From Opitutaceae bacterium (GTDB lineage Bacteria > Verrucomicrobiota > Verrucomicrobiia > Opitutales > Opitutaceae): 10,411 nt of DNA. The stretch is taken from assembly GCA_009919985.1 (NCBI GenBank), contig RGAX01000089.1:1-10411 (forward strand), written 5' to 3'. The position numbers and the translations under genes were made by a program. The first letter of the stretch is position 1, and the number at the start of each line of letters is the position of its first letter. The notes beneath the pieces are model-generated. The model saw nothing but the letters and a program-made list of their open reading frames with translations. It searched no databases and was not told where the DNA came from. Below are positions 1 to 7,123 of the stretch, piece by piece.

Positions 1-1
1 C

Positions 2-238
2 GCCATCTTGGACGGGGCCACGCTACTTTCCCCAGCAGCTGAGGGTATCCACTCCATTGAACTGGCCAACGCGATGCTCCTGTCTGCCTGGACCGACGAG
101 ACGATTTCGCTTCCGCTGAACGGCGCCCGGTACGCGAAATTGCTCAACCAGAAAGCCGCCGCCTCCGCCCGCCGCAAACCCAAGAAAGTTGTCGCCTCCG
201 CCCCTGCCGCCGACTTCTCCAAGTCGTTCGCGCGTTAA
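2..238 (+). CDS. Gfo/Idh/MocA-family oxidoreductase, C-terminal fragment
   Basis: The reading frame is open to the left edge, so only the last 78 codons of a longer gene are present. The readable tail runs from AILDGATLLSPAAEGIHSIE through ELANAMLLSAWTDETISLPL to NGARYAKLLNQK. The pattern 'EGI-SIELANAMLLSAW' followed by 'LPL-GA-YA-LL' is the usual C-terminal ending of Gfo/Idh/MocA NAD(P)-dependent sugar dehydrogenases. The Rossmann domain and catalytic residues would lie outside the window. About 28 residues after this ending are Ala/Lys/Arg-rich low-complexity sequence, which looks like a lineage-specific tail. A likely terminator follows 25 bp after the stop. The substrate cannot be inferred. 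A TTG at 8-10 is unlikely to be the real start, because family homology begins upstream of it. Confidence 0.8.
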   Translation, partial: AILDGATLLSPAAEGIHSIELANAMLLSAWTDETISLPLNGARYAKLLNQKAAASARRKPKKVVASAPAADFSKSFAR

Positions 239-263
239 TCTGTCCTCCTCCCGCGTCGCACCC

Positions 264-296
264 AAAAAAACTCGGGCCGGCGCGGGCCGTTTTTTT
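264..296 (+). terminator. Likely rho-independent terminator after the oxidoreductase gene
   Basis: A run of seven A (264-270) and a run of seven T (290-296) flank a GC-rich core in which GGCC (275-278) can pair with GGCC (285-288) around the loop GGCGCG. The A and T runs extend the stem across a small imperfect bulge. The T run directly follows the GC stem, and the element lies 25 bp after the stop codon at 236-238. Because both arms carry A/T tracts it could also act on the opposite strand. The fold was judged by eye and not computed. Confidence 0.7.
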
Positions 297-374
297 CAAC
301 CTAGCTCGAAGAACGGACCGTCAGTGTTAATGTGTGTCTACTCCACCGCGAAATCGGCGGCTAAACTTTAACCC

Positions 375-1160
375 ATGCAAATCGGCCTCTGTCTCGACCC
401 CGCCACGCTCGCCACCCTGCCCGCTCCGCGCGGTTTCGATTTTATTGAGGGCCACGTGCAAGAGTTCCTCCTGCCGTTTGCCGACGATGCCGCGTTCGCC
501 GTGCACGCCGCCGCGCTCCGCCAGAGCCCGCTCGCGATGCCCGCCGCCAACTGCTTGTTGCCCGCCCGCCTCAAAATCGTCGGCCCCACCGTCGATACCG
601 CCGCGCTGACCCACTATGCCGAGACGATTTTTCGACGCGCCCGCCAAGTCGGTATGACGATCATGGTCGTGGGCAGCGCAGGTGCCCGCATGATACCCGA
701 GGGCTGGTCCTCGGCCCGAGCGTTTGAGCAATACGTTGAGACGCTGCGCCTCTTCGCCCCGCTCGCTCAAGCCCAGGGTGTCACGCTGGTCGTCGAACCG
801 CTTAACCGCGGCGAGTGTAACCTAGTCAATACGATCATCGAAGGCGCCGAGGCCGTAGCCCGGGCCAATCACCCGTCGGTAAAAATGCTCGTCGATATTT
901 TCCACATGCTGCGCAACGGCGAATCCGCCGATGATATTCTACGCGTCGGCCCCGTCCACCATGTGCATCTGGCCGAAAACAAAGACCGCGCTGCGCCCGG
1001 TGTTAACGGCGAGGATTTCCGTCCGTTTCTGCGAGCGTTAAAAAAAATCGGCTACTACGATCGTTTTACGATCGAGTGTATTTGGAAAACCGGCCCGGCA
1101 ACCGAGGCTGCCGCAGCAGTAGCTGCGCTCCGCACTCAACTCGTCGAGGTAGGTTACTAA
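375..1160 (+). CDS. Sugar phosphate isomerase/epimerase, hydroxypyruvate-isomerase-like TIM barrel
   Basis: This 261-residue protein has the length and layout of the xylose-isomerase-like TIM barrel family (AP_endonuc_2 fold), which interconverts keto- and aldo-sugars or their 3-epimers using a divalent metal. The four expected metal ligands are visible in order: E141 in VVEPLNRGE, D174 in MLVDIFHML, H198 in HHVHLAEN and E234 in FTIEC. H177, three residues after D174, is the usual conserved partner. No signal peptide is visible, so it is cytoplasmic. The ATG at 375 is the natural start because beta-strand 1 (MQIGLCLDP) follows at once, but no Shine-Dalgarno sequence is visible upstream. A sugar oxidoreductase lies upstream, and such pairs are common in PVC genomes, but the terminator-like element between them argues against one transcript. 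Substrate is unknown; hydroxypyruvate, tagatose/ribulose-type 3-epimerisation and inosose chemistry are all possible. Confidence 0.85.
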   Translation: MQIGLCLDPATLATLPAPRGFDFIEGHVQEFLLPFADDAAFAVHAAALRQSPLAMPAANCLLPARLKIVGPTVDTAALTHYAETIFRRARQVGMTIMVVGSAGARMIPEGWSSARAFEQYVETLRLFAPLAQAQGVTLVVEPLNRGECNLVNTIIEGAEAVARANHPSVKMLVDIFHMLRNGESADDILRVGPVHHVHLAENKDRAAPGVNGEDFRPFLRALKKIGYYDRFTIECIWKTGPATEAAAAVAALRTQLVEVGY

Positions 1161-1182
1161 ACTGATCGAACGCGCGCTGAGT

Positions 1183-1202
1183 CGGGCGCTCGACAACGCC
1201 CG
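1183..1202. terminator. Hairpin between convergent genes, possible bidirectional terminator
   Basis: CGGGCG (1183-1188) and CGCCCG (1197-1202) form a perfect 6-bp GC stem with an 8-nt loop. It fills the 42-bp gap between the stop of the isomerase gene (+) and the stop of the DUF1501 gene (-), which is where a shared terminator would be expected. Neither side has a T run, so it may be a weak or factor-dependent terminator, or simply GC-rich filler. Confidence 0.4.
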
Positions 1203-2654
1203 TCAGGCTAAAATTCCCTTAACGACTTTGCCGTGGACGTCGGTAAGACGGTAATCACGACCCTCGAATCGATAAGTCAGGCGTTCATGATTGAAACCGA
1301 GTTGGTTCATGAGCGTCGCCTGTAAATCGTGCACGTGCACAGGATCGCGTGTGATGTTAAAGCCGAGTTCATCGGTCTCGCCGTAGGACAAGCCGCCTTT
1401 GATACCGCCGCCGGCGAGCACCATGGTGTAGCAATCCGGATAATGGTCGCGACCGAGAATTTCTCCGGTTGCCGTGCGGCCTTCGCGGAACGGGGTGCGG
1501 CCGAATTCACCGCCGAGCACAATCAGTGTATCTTCCAACAGGCCGCGTTGACGGAGGTCATTGATGAGCGCCGCGACGGGTTGATCCATCGTGCCGCACT
1601 TCTTGGTGAGACCGCCACGAATGTCTTCTTTCTCGCTGGTGCCGTGGAAATCCCAGCCCCAGTCGAAGAGTTGCACAAAGCGCACGCCTTGCTCGACGAG
1701 GCGCCGCGCAAGCAGGCAGTTGTTTGCGAAACTGGAATCACCGGGCTGCGCGCCATAAGCGGCAATCGTCGCCGGGGACTCGCGCGAGATATCCATCACC
1801 TCGGGCACCGACATCTGCATGCGGTAGGCCAGTTCGTACTGGGCGATACGCGTGCGCGTCTCAGGGTGCCCGAGTTCGCTGGCTTGAAGTTCGTTAAGTT
1901 CATGCAGCGCATCGAGACTATCGCGGCGCAAGTCACGGGTGAAACCCGCCGGATCAGATGCGTACAACACTGGATCGCCCTTGGAGCGACACTGGACACC
2001 TTGATACACCGATGGGAGAAAGCCGCTACCATAGGAATTTTTTCCGCCGTTGGGCTGCGTGCCGCTCGAGATCAACACCACGTAACCGGGCAGATTTTGA
2101 TTTTCCGTTCCGAGGCCGTAAGTGACCCACGAGCCCATTGAAGGCCGGCCCGGCCGGGGCGAACCAGTAAACAATAACAACTCCGCGGGTGCGTGATTAA
2201 ATTGATCCGTGTACATCGAATGCACGATGCATAGATCATCAGCCACACCGTGCAGATGCGGGATCGCATCCGACATCCACTGACCGCTGCGGCCATACTG
2301 TCCAAAGGTACGCGGGCTGCCCATGAGCTTGGGCTTGCCGGCCGTGAACGCGAATTTGCGGCCCTTAAGAACATCATCTGGGCAATCCTGCCCATCGCGT
2401 TTCACCAACTCGGGCTTATAATCAAATAGATCGAGATTAGGCGGTGAGCCCGTGAGATGCAGGTAGATGACGCGCTTGGCCTTTGGGGCAAAGTGCGGGA
2501 GGCGCGCCGCGAGGGGATTGGTCGCAGCTAGAGGTGCACCCATGGCGTTGCGCCCAAGTAAAGAGCTGAGGGCAATAGCCCCCAACCCTACGGCGGATTC
2601 CTTCAAAAAATGCCGGCGAGTCGTGTGAACCAGAGAGTCGAGGTAAGGATTCAT
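1203..2654 (-). CDS. DUF1501 protein, Tat-exported, alkaline-phosphatase/sulfatase-like fold
   Basis: This 483-residue protein starts with a twin-arginine signal (TRRHFLK, residues 12-18) and a hydrophobic stretch (residues 20-33), so it is predicted to be exported folded by the Tat system. The body is a typical DUF1501 protein: RVIYLHLTGSPPNLDLFDYK (61-80), FNHAPAELL (152-160), DWGWDFHG (331-338), LGGEFGRTPF (380-389), GRDHYPDCY (401-409) and a closing HVHDLQATLM (440-449). DUF1501 proteins resemble sulfatases and alkaline phosphatases. The conserved Asp/Glu/His residues here (D331, D335, H337, E383, D403, H404, H440, H442, D443) are plausible metal ligands, but no activity is established. 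The gene begins 13 bp after the PSCyt gene and almost certainly shares its transcript. This pairing is a hallmark of PVC genomes. No strong Shine-Dalgarno is seen; the start is fixed by the Tat motif. Confidence 0.93.
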   Translation of the reverse strand: MNPYLDSLVHTTRRHFLKESAVGLGAIALSSLLGRNAMGAPLAATNPLAARLPHFAPKAKRVIYLHLTGSPPNLDLFDYKPELVKRDGQDCPDDVLKGRKFAFTAGKPKLMGSPRTFGQYGRSGQWMSDAIPHLHGVADDLCIVHSMYTDQFNHAPAELLLFTGSPRPGRPSMGSWVTYGLGTENQNLPGYVVLISSGTQPNGGKNSYGSGFLPSVYQGVQCRSKGDPVLYASDPAGFTRDLRRDSLDALHELNELQASELGHPETRTRIAQYELAYRMQMSVPEVMDISRESPATIAAYGAQPGDSSFANNCLLARRLVEQGVRFVQLFDWGWDFHGTSEKEDIRGGLTKKCGTMDQPVAALINDLRQRGLLEDTLIVLGGEFGRTPFREGRTATGEILGRDHYPDCYTMVLAGGGIKGGLSYGETDELGFNITRDPVHVHDLQATLMNQLGFNHERLTYRFEGRDYRLTDVHGKVVKGILA

Positions 2655-2667
2655 GGGGCGCCGCCGT

Positions 2668-5600
2668 TTAGGGCTTCATCAAAAATTCATCGAGGTTGAG
2701 TAACACGTTACCCACGATAGTCCACGCCGCGAACTCCGCCGCATTGACCTCCGGTGCGAGCGGCCCGAGCGGCACCGTCGCCACCGTGAGGGCTTGCTTC
2801 GCATCACGCGAAAAACGATCGAGCGATTTTGTATAAAGCGCCAGCAACGGCTTCAACTCCTCGGCCTTGGGCGCCCGCACGAGGGTCCAATGGAAACCTT
2901 GCGCGAGTTTTTCCTCGGGCGAACCCGCCAGGGCGGCGATGCGCCGCGAGAGTTTTTGCGCGGCCTCGATATAAACCGGGTCGTTGAGCGTCACCAAAGC
3001 CTGCAAGGGCGTATTGGAACGCTCTCGGCGCACCGTGCACACTTCGCGGCTCGGCGCATCAAAAGTCGCCATAGAGGGATAAGGGTTACTGCGGCGCCAC
3101 GACGTGTAGAGGCCGCGCCGGAAACGGTCTTCACCCATGCTATCCTCCCAATCAAGCGTGGAACCGAATCCAGCCGAGAGGCCCGACTTCGGTTTCGGCG
3201 GATTGACGGGCGGGCCGTACATCTTGGTGCTGAGTAAGCCGCTCACCGCAAGCGACTGGTCGCGAATCATTTCGGCGGAAAGCCGGAAGCGTGGACCGCG
3301 GGCAAAAAGTCGGTTGTCGGCATCGCGCTCGAGAACCTCCGGGGTGATTCGTGAGGATTGGCGATACGTCGCCGAGGTAACCATCAAGCGCAGGAGACGT
3401 TTCACATCCCAACCGCTCTCGCGAAAATCCACCGCGAGCCAGTCGAGCAATTCTGGGTGCGAAGGCGGGTCACCTTGACTACCGAAATCCTCACTCGTGC
3501 GAACCAGGCCCATGCCGAAAACCGATTCCCATAACAGATTGGTGATCACACGCGAGGTGAGCGGATTTTTTTCATCTACGATCCAGCGCGCTAACCCCAA
3601 ACGGTTCGCGCTCACCCCTGACGGCAACGGATGTAATGCAGCTGGCACACCAGGCGTGACCTCGGCGTCGAGATCGAGGTAGTTACCGCGACGCTGGACG
3701 TGCGTCTTGCGCATCTTGTCGGCGACAACTTCGTGCATGATTGGCACGGTCGTGTAGGGCACGATCTTGTCGCGCAACTTGGTGACGGCAGCGAAGCGTT
3801 GGCGCTCAGTTTCGAGGGCAGGCGCCACAGCCATATAGTGCGAGGTCACGAGTTCACGCTCAGCTTCGGAACGCTGCGCGAGAGGCAATTTCAAGGCCGC
3901 GAGCACCGGATCCGGCATCCGGATAATGGTGGATGCGCGATCATCGACGCTCGTGGTGAGGCGGAATTTACCAAGCGTGTGATTTTTCTTTTTGGAATTT
4001 TGCTCGATGCTCACCGTGAGGCGAGCACCGGCGGGCAACACCACGGCAGTCTCGGGCAACACCACCAGCGCATGTGCCTTATCACTTTGCGCTCCAACGG
4101 CCCAACCGCGTTCACGGCCGCGTGACGCACTCAAAACCGAATCCGCGGCAAACCCGTCCTCGGTCACATCCGCCTGCACGAATGCGAGACGGATCGGCTG
4201 CACACCACTCACCGCGAATTCGGCGCTGGCCGCTGGAGCGGAGGCCAGCGTGGTGCTCCAAACGACTGCGCGTTTTTCATCGAGTAACGATACCTTTGCA
4301 CCGGCGAGTTCGGCGCCGAAAGCACCATCGGTGCGTTTCCATACGACGATACGCTCGACGGGAGCCGTCGCCTTGAGATCGAGTTCCCACCAAGGATTTT
4401 CAGTTTTCTCGGTCAGCGAAGTGACGGGGGCTTTCTCAGCGTTACCGTTAGTGCGGCCGTCGTTGGCGAATTTCGCGACGCTGTCGCCGGCAGTGCTGCT
4501 CTGGGTCGAAGTCGCGGTGGGCGCGAGGTTATCGCCGTTGCCGAATACTTGGACCTCCGCCAAGGCCAGCACGCGGTCTTTGCCGGGCAACTCAACGCGC
4601 ACATAACGCCCCGTAACTTCGTGTTGGCCAGCCGGCGTAATGGAGGCCAACACGCGCGTAACGACAAATTCACCGGCGTTGGAAACAGGGCCCGTCGCCG
4701 CGCTTGTTTCAAGCGGAAAGGTTTCCAGACGAAATCCGGTGAGTGTCTGCGCGGTCTCGCTCGTCGTCGCGAACGAATAGGAGTCGTTCTCGGAGCGGGC
4801 CGAGACGCGCACGATGCCTTCAGAGTCGCGCTGCAAGGCAGCACCCGATTTAGCCGTCATCGTGGCCGCTGGCAACGGTTGCCAGGCGAGGGGCGCGGAG
4901 AAACGGGTTTCCCAAGCCGGTTGCGCGGCGAGTAAGGCTGGCGTGCGCGTGCGCATCGTCGTTTCGAGTGCGGCGATCTCGGCGTCGAAGGGAGCGCGGG
5001 CTTTTTTCTTTTCGTCCGTGAAGAGCGGGAGCACGGGCGCTTCATCAGTGCGGTCTTCGTCGGCGGTATTGTTGTAAATCGCGAAAAGCCGGAAGTAATC
5101 TGTCTGGGTAAACGGATCGTATTTGTGGGTGTGGCATTGAGCGCACGCCATCGTGGAACCCATCCAGACAGTCATGGTGGTGTTCACGCGATCGACGACG
5201 GCTACGTTGCGAAATTCTTCGTCGATGGTGCCGCCTTCGTTGTTGGTCGGGGTATTACGATGGAAAGCGGTCGCAATCAGTTGGTCCTCGGTGGGATTAG
5301 GCAGCAGATCACCAGCGAGTTGCTCGATGGTGAATTGATCGAAGGGCTTGTTGGCGTTGAAGGAGCGGATCAGGTAATCGCGATACGCCCAGATCGTACG
5401 CGCGGGATCATCGACGTAGCCCGCGGAGTCCGCGTAGCGCGCCTGGTCGAGCCAGAGCCGTGACCAGTGTTCGCCAAAGGCGGGTTTAGCGAGCAGTCGA
5501 TCCACGAGGCGGTCGTAGGCACCGGGGGCAGGATCGGTCTCAAATGTTTTCACTTCCTCGGACGTCGGCGGCAGGCCAGTGAGATCGAGTGCGACGCGGC

Positions 5601-6183
5601 GCGCGAGGGTCACGCGGTCAGCCTCGGTGGAGGGGGAAAGTTTTTCACGCTCGAGACGATTGAGGATGAAGCGATCCACGGCATTAGCCGGCCAAGTCGC
5701 GCCGTGGACGGGCGGCAATGCTGGACGCACGGGCGGCACGTAGGACCAATGCTGCGCGTAGGTGGCGCCTTGCTGGATCCAGGCTTTGAGGACGGCTTTA
5801 TCGCGAGCCGAGAGCGTTTTGCCGGAATCAGCCGGCGGCATAACGTCATTCTCGTCGTCGGTTATGATACGTTTGTACAGTTCGCTCTTCTCGGGTTGGC
5901 CGGGCATGATGGCCGCGTAACCGTCGGTCTGCGCGAGCGCTCCTTCGCGATTATCGAGACGGAGGCCGGCTTTACCCCCATCGCCACCCTTGCGGTCTTT
6001 CTCGTCAGGACCGTGGCAGCGGATACAATTTTCCGAAAGCACGCGTCGGACGTCGCGATTGAAGTCAATTGTCTCGGGAACCGGCAGAGCTCCACGCGCA
6101 GCTAAAGCAAGCCCAAGCAAAAGGGATAATAATGCTGCGTGATTAAACACCCGTAAGATCAGGATGGGGCGGCTCCGTGACAT
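2668..6183 (-). CDS. PSCyt1/DUF1549/DUF1553 planctomycete-type cytochrome c protein with embedded discoidin-like region
   Basis: This 1171-residue exported protein has a basic start and hydrophobic core (residues 5-32) that form a Sec signal peptide. Residues 38-140 are the PSCyt1 cytochrome c domain, with heme site C53-I-R-C-H57 and an MPP motif at M115 as likely axial ligand. DUF1549 (PSCyt2) covers about 165-370 and includes LWLDQARYADSAGY (243-256) and a second CxxCH, C347-A-Q-C-H351, in the family signature followed by HKYDP. Residues 430-740 form a beta-rich insert containing a discoidin/F5-8C-like segment (RYVRVELPG at 526, EVQVFG at 543, NPWWELDL at 596). DUF1553 (PSD1) covers about 855-1110, with NPLTSRVITN (873-882), FGSQGDPPSHPELLDWLA (900-917) and RRERSNTPLQALVTLNDPV (1052-1070). 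The protein probably acts outside the cytoplasmic membrane, perhaps in electron transfer coupled to carbohydrate turnover. That role is inferred from co-occurrence, not proven. It is first in a two-gene operon with DUF1501. Confidence 0.93.
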   Translation of the reverse strand: MSRSRPILILRVFNHAALLSLLLGLALAARGALPVPETIDFNRDVRRVLSENCIRCHGPDEKDRKGGDGGKAGLRLDNREGALAQTDGYAAIMPGQPEKSELYKRIITDDENDVMPPADSGKTLSARDKAVLKAWIQQGATYAQHWSYVPPVRPALPPVHGATWPANAVDRFILNRLEREKLSPSTEADRVTLARRVALDLTGLPPTSEEVKTFETDPAPGAYDRLVDRLLAKPAFGEHWSRLWLDQARYADSAGYVDDPARTIWAYRDYLIRSFNANKPFDQFTIEQLAGDLLPNPTEDQLIATAFHRNTPTNNEGGTIDEEFRNVAVVDRVNTTMTVWMGSTMACAQCHTHKYDPFTQTDYFRLFAIYNNTADEDRTDEAPVLPLFTDEKKKARAPFDAEIAALETTMRTRTPALLAAQPAWETRFSAPLAWQPLPAATMTAKSGAALQRDSEGIVRVSARSENDSYSFATTSETAQTLTGFRLETFPLETSAATGPVSNAGEFVVTRVLASITPAGQHEVTGRYVRVELPGKDRVLALAEVQVFGNGDNLAPTATSTQSSTAGDSVAKFANDGRTNGNAEKAPVTSLTEKTENPWWELDLKATAPVERIVVWKRTDGAFGAELAGAKVSLLDEKRAVVWSTTLASAPAASAEFAVSGVQPIRLAFVQADVTEDGFAADSVLSASRGRERGWAVGAQSDKAHALVVLPETAVVLPAGARLTVSIEQNSKKKNHTLGKFRLTTSVDDRASTIIRMPDPVLAALKLPLAQRSEAERELVTSHYMAVAPALETERQRFAAVTKLRDKIVPYTTVPIMHEVVADKMRKTHVQRRGNYLDLDAEVTPGVPAALHPLPSGVSANRLGLARWIVDEKNPLTSRVITNLLWESVFGMGLVRTSEDFGSQGDPPSHPELLDWLAVDFRESGWDVKRLLRLMVTSATYRQSSRITPEVLERDADNRLFARGPRFRLSAEMIRDQSLAVSGLLSTKMYGPPVNPPKPKSGLSAGFGSTLDWEDSMGEDRFRRGLYTSWRRSNPYPSMATFDAPSREVCTVRRERSNTPLQALVTLNDPVYIEAAQKLSRRIAALAGSPEEKLAQGFHWTLVRAPKAEELKPLLALYTKSLDRFSRDAKQALTVATVPLGPLAPEVNAAEFAAWTIVGNVLLNLDEFLMKP

Positions 6184-6234
6184 ACCTGTTTTGTGTGTGC
6201 ATGAAGCACGTTATGGCAAGGAGGGCGTCGATTT

Positions 6235-6248
6235 AATTTCGTGAAATT
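6235..6248. repeat. Short inverted repeat upstream of the PSCyt operon
   Basis: AATTTC (6235-6240) and GAAATT (6243-6248) are perfect 6-bp arms around a 2-bp centre. The palindrome is flanked by two direct copies of TCGATT (6228-6233 and 6252-6257) spaced 24 bp apart. The position, about 50-70 bp before the PSCyt start codon, would suit an operator. The sequence is short and AT-rich, so chance is a real alternative. Confidence 0.35.
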
Positions 6249-6311
6249 TCTTCGATTAAAAATTCAACCCTCCAAAGTCCCGCATCGAGATTGATCGTAT
6301 TTAAAGGTGAT

Positions 6312-6359
6312 TAATAAATACATTCAATAAACATTAGCGTTGATTCGATGTATTTATTA
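6312..6359. promoter_or_regulatory. 12-bp perfect inverted repeat, candidate operator of the AbiE-like unit
   Basis: TAATAAATACAT (6312-6323) is the exact reverse complement of ATGTATTTATTA (6348-6359). The arm centres are 36 bp apart and the right arm ends 14 bp before the toxin ATG. Inside the arms, TCAA (6324-6327) and TTGA (6340-6343) extend the symmetry after a 4-bp offset. The core half-site GTATTTA also occurs a third time at 6297-6303, giving three half-sites in 60 bp. The right arm overlaps the best -10 candidate, so a bound protein would block transcription. AbiEi antitoxins of known type IV systems bind paired inverted repeats at their own promoter and repress it, so this is the expected place for such an operator. 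Confidence 0.6.
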
Positions 6360-6373
6360 TTTACTTTAAAAAA

Positions 6374-7123
6374 ATGTGGTCCGAACGACAAGCGATCGAA
6401 CTTTTTCATCTAGTTTTCACGGCTCACCTTGGCCGGCGAGTGGACAAGGCGCTGTACGCAATCAAGGGAGGCTGCAACCTAAGGTTTTACTGTAAAAGTA
6501 TCCGCTATTCGGAAGATATCGATTTCGATGTCCACACCATGGCTCGGAAAACCCTCGAGGGGAATGTAGCCACCATTTTGGCCTCGACCGCGCTGGCGCT
6601 GGAGCTGAGGTCAAAGCAGATCACCATCGAACATGTGACGTCGGCCAAGCAGACCGAGACGACTCAGCGCTGGAAACTAGGACTCCAAGTAAACGGAGGA
6701 GCTCCCATTCCCACCAAAATTGAATTCTCTCGGCGCGGACTAGATCCGGAGGTTAAATTGGAAGCAGTGGATACGGACTTAGTGCGGACGTATGCTCTGT
6801 TTCCGGTGCTGGCGCAGCACTACTCGGACGAAACCGCTTTTTGCCAAAAAATAGTAGCCTTAAGCAAACGGAACGAGACGCAGGCGCGAGATATCTTCGA
6901 TTTGAAGTTACTGATAGATCGAGGGGTCGGCAACGTAGCCCTCTCGGCAGGCGTAAAAAATGAGGTAGGGCCGGCGATCGCTAAGGCGATGTGCATCGGT
7001 TTCGATGAATTCTCCGGCCAAGTGCGGGCTTATCTCCAGCCAGAGTACTACGATTATTACGCACGTGCGCGGTGGGAGAGCTTGCAAGTAGCGGTGGTTG
7101 AAAAACTGGAGAAACTGCAATGA
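6374..7123 (+). CDS. AbiEii/AbiGii-type nucleotidyltransferase toxin (type IV toxin-antitoxin)
   Basis: This 249-residue protein carries the nucleotidyltransferase signature of AbiEii/MenT-like toxins: K31-G-G-C-N-L-R37 on the first strand and turn, then RYSEDIDFDV (44-53) with acidic pair D48/D50, and KIEFSRR (115-121) supplying the third acidic residue E117. The C-terminal family motif is also present: QKIVALSKRNETQARDIFDL (158-177), with R172, D173 and D176. Members transfer nucleotides, in characterised cases to the 3' end of tRNAs, and so stop growth. This target is not shown here. No signal peptide or membrane segment is seen. The ATG at 6374 is the only normal start after an in-frame stop at 6341-6343. 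It has no Shine-Dalgarno (the upstream bases are TTTAAAAAA), suggesting a leaderless or weakly translated message. The antitoxin gene overlaps its stop codon. Catalytic motifs appear intact, so the protein is probably active. Confidence 0.88.
   Translation: MWSERQAIELFHLVFTAHLGRRVDKALYAIKGGCNLRFYCKSIRYSEDIDFDVHTMARKTLEGNVATILASTALALELRSKQITIEHVTSAKQTETTQRWKLGLQVNGGAPIPTKIEFSRRGLDPEVKLEAVDTDLVRTYALFPVLAQHYSDETAFCQKIVALSKRNETQARDIFDLKLLIDRGVGNVALSAGVKNEVGPAIAKAMCIGFDEFSGQVRAYLQPEYYDYYARARWESLQVAVVEKLEKLQ
7108..7112 (+). promoter_or_regulatory. Shine-Dalgarno site for the antitoxin gene, inside the toxin 3' end
   Basis: GGAGA at 7108-7112 lies 7 nt before the ATG at 7120, an ideal spacing. It sits within the last codons of the toxin gene and supports 7120 as the true antitoxin start, with translation coupled through the overlapping ATGA. 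The upstream toxin start has no comparable site. Confidence 0.7.

Larger units (their letters stand above)
6184..6373. promoter_or_regulatory. AT-rich divergent intergenic region driving the PSCyt operon (-) and the AbiE-like unit (+)
   Basis: This is a 190-bp spacer between divergent start codons. Its right half is strikingly AT-rich compared with the flanking genes. For the + strand unit, TATTAT (6355-6360) matches the sigma70 -10 consensus at 5 of 6 positions. It would place transcription start only about 6-8 nt before the ATG at 6374, but no good -35 is found 16-18 bp upstream. TTGATC (6291-6296) is an alternative -35 with poor -10 partners. For the minus strand, a weak pair (TTAATC read at 6255-6260, TTAAAT read at 6232-6237, 17-bp spacing) could serve the PSCyt gene. 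These are visual matches only. Confidence 0.45.

Noticed and set aside
327..770. Open frame of 147 codons on the minus strand over the isomerase gene
   Set aside because: The isomerase has all expected metal ligands on the + strand. The minus frame is a Gly/Arg-rich shadow.
1329..2141. Long open frame (270 codons) on the + strand inside the DUF1501 gene
   Set aside because: It lies wholly opposite a gene with clear family motifs and a Tat signal; its protein has no recognisable motif. It is a GC-bias shadow.
5467..6105. Open frame of 212 codons on the + strand opposite the start of the PSCyt gene
   Set aside because: The opposite strand encodes the heme site, PSCyt1 and DUF1549 domains. The + frame shows no domain and no ribosome binding site.
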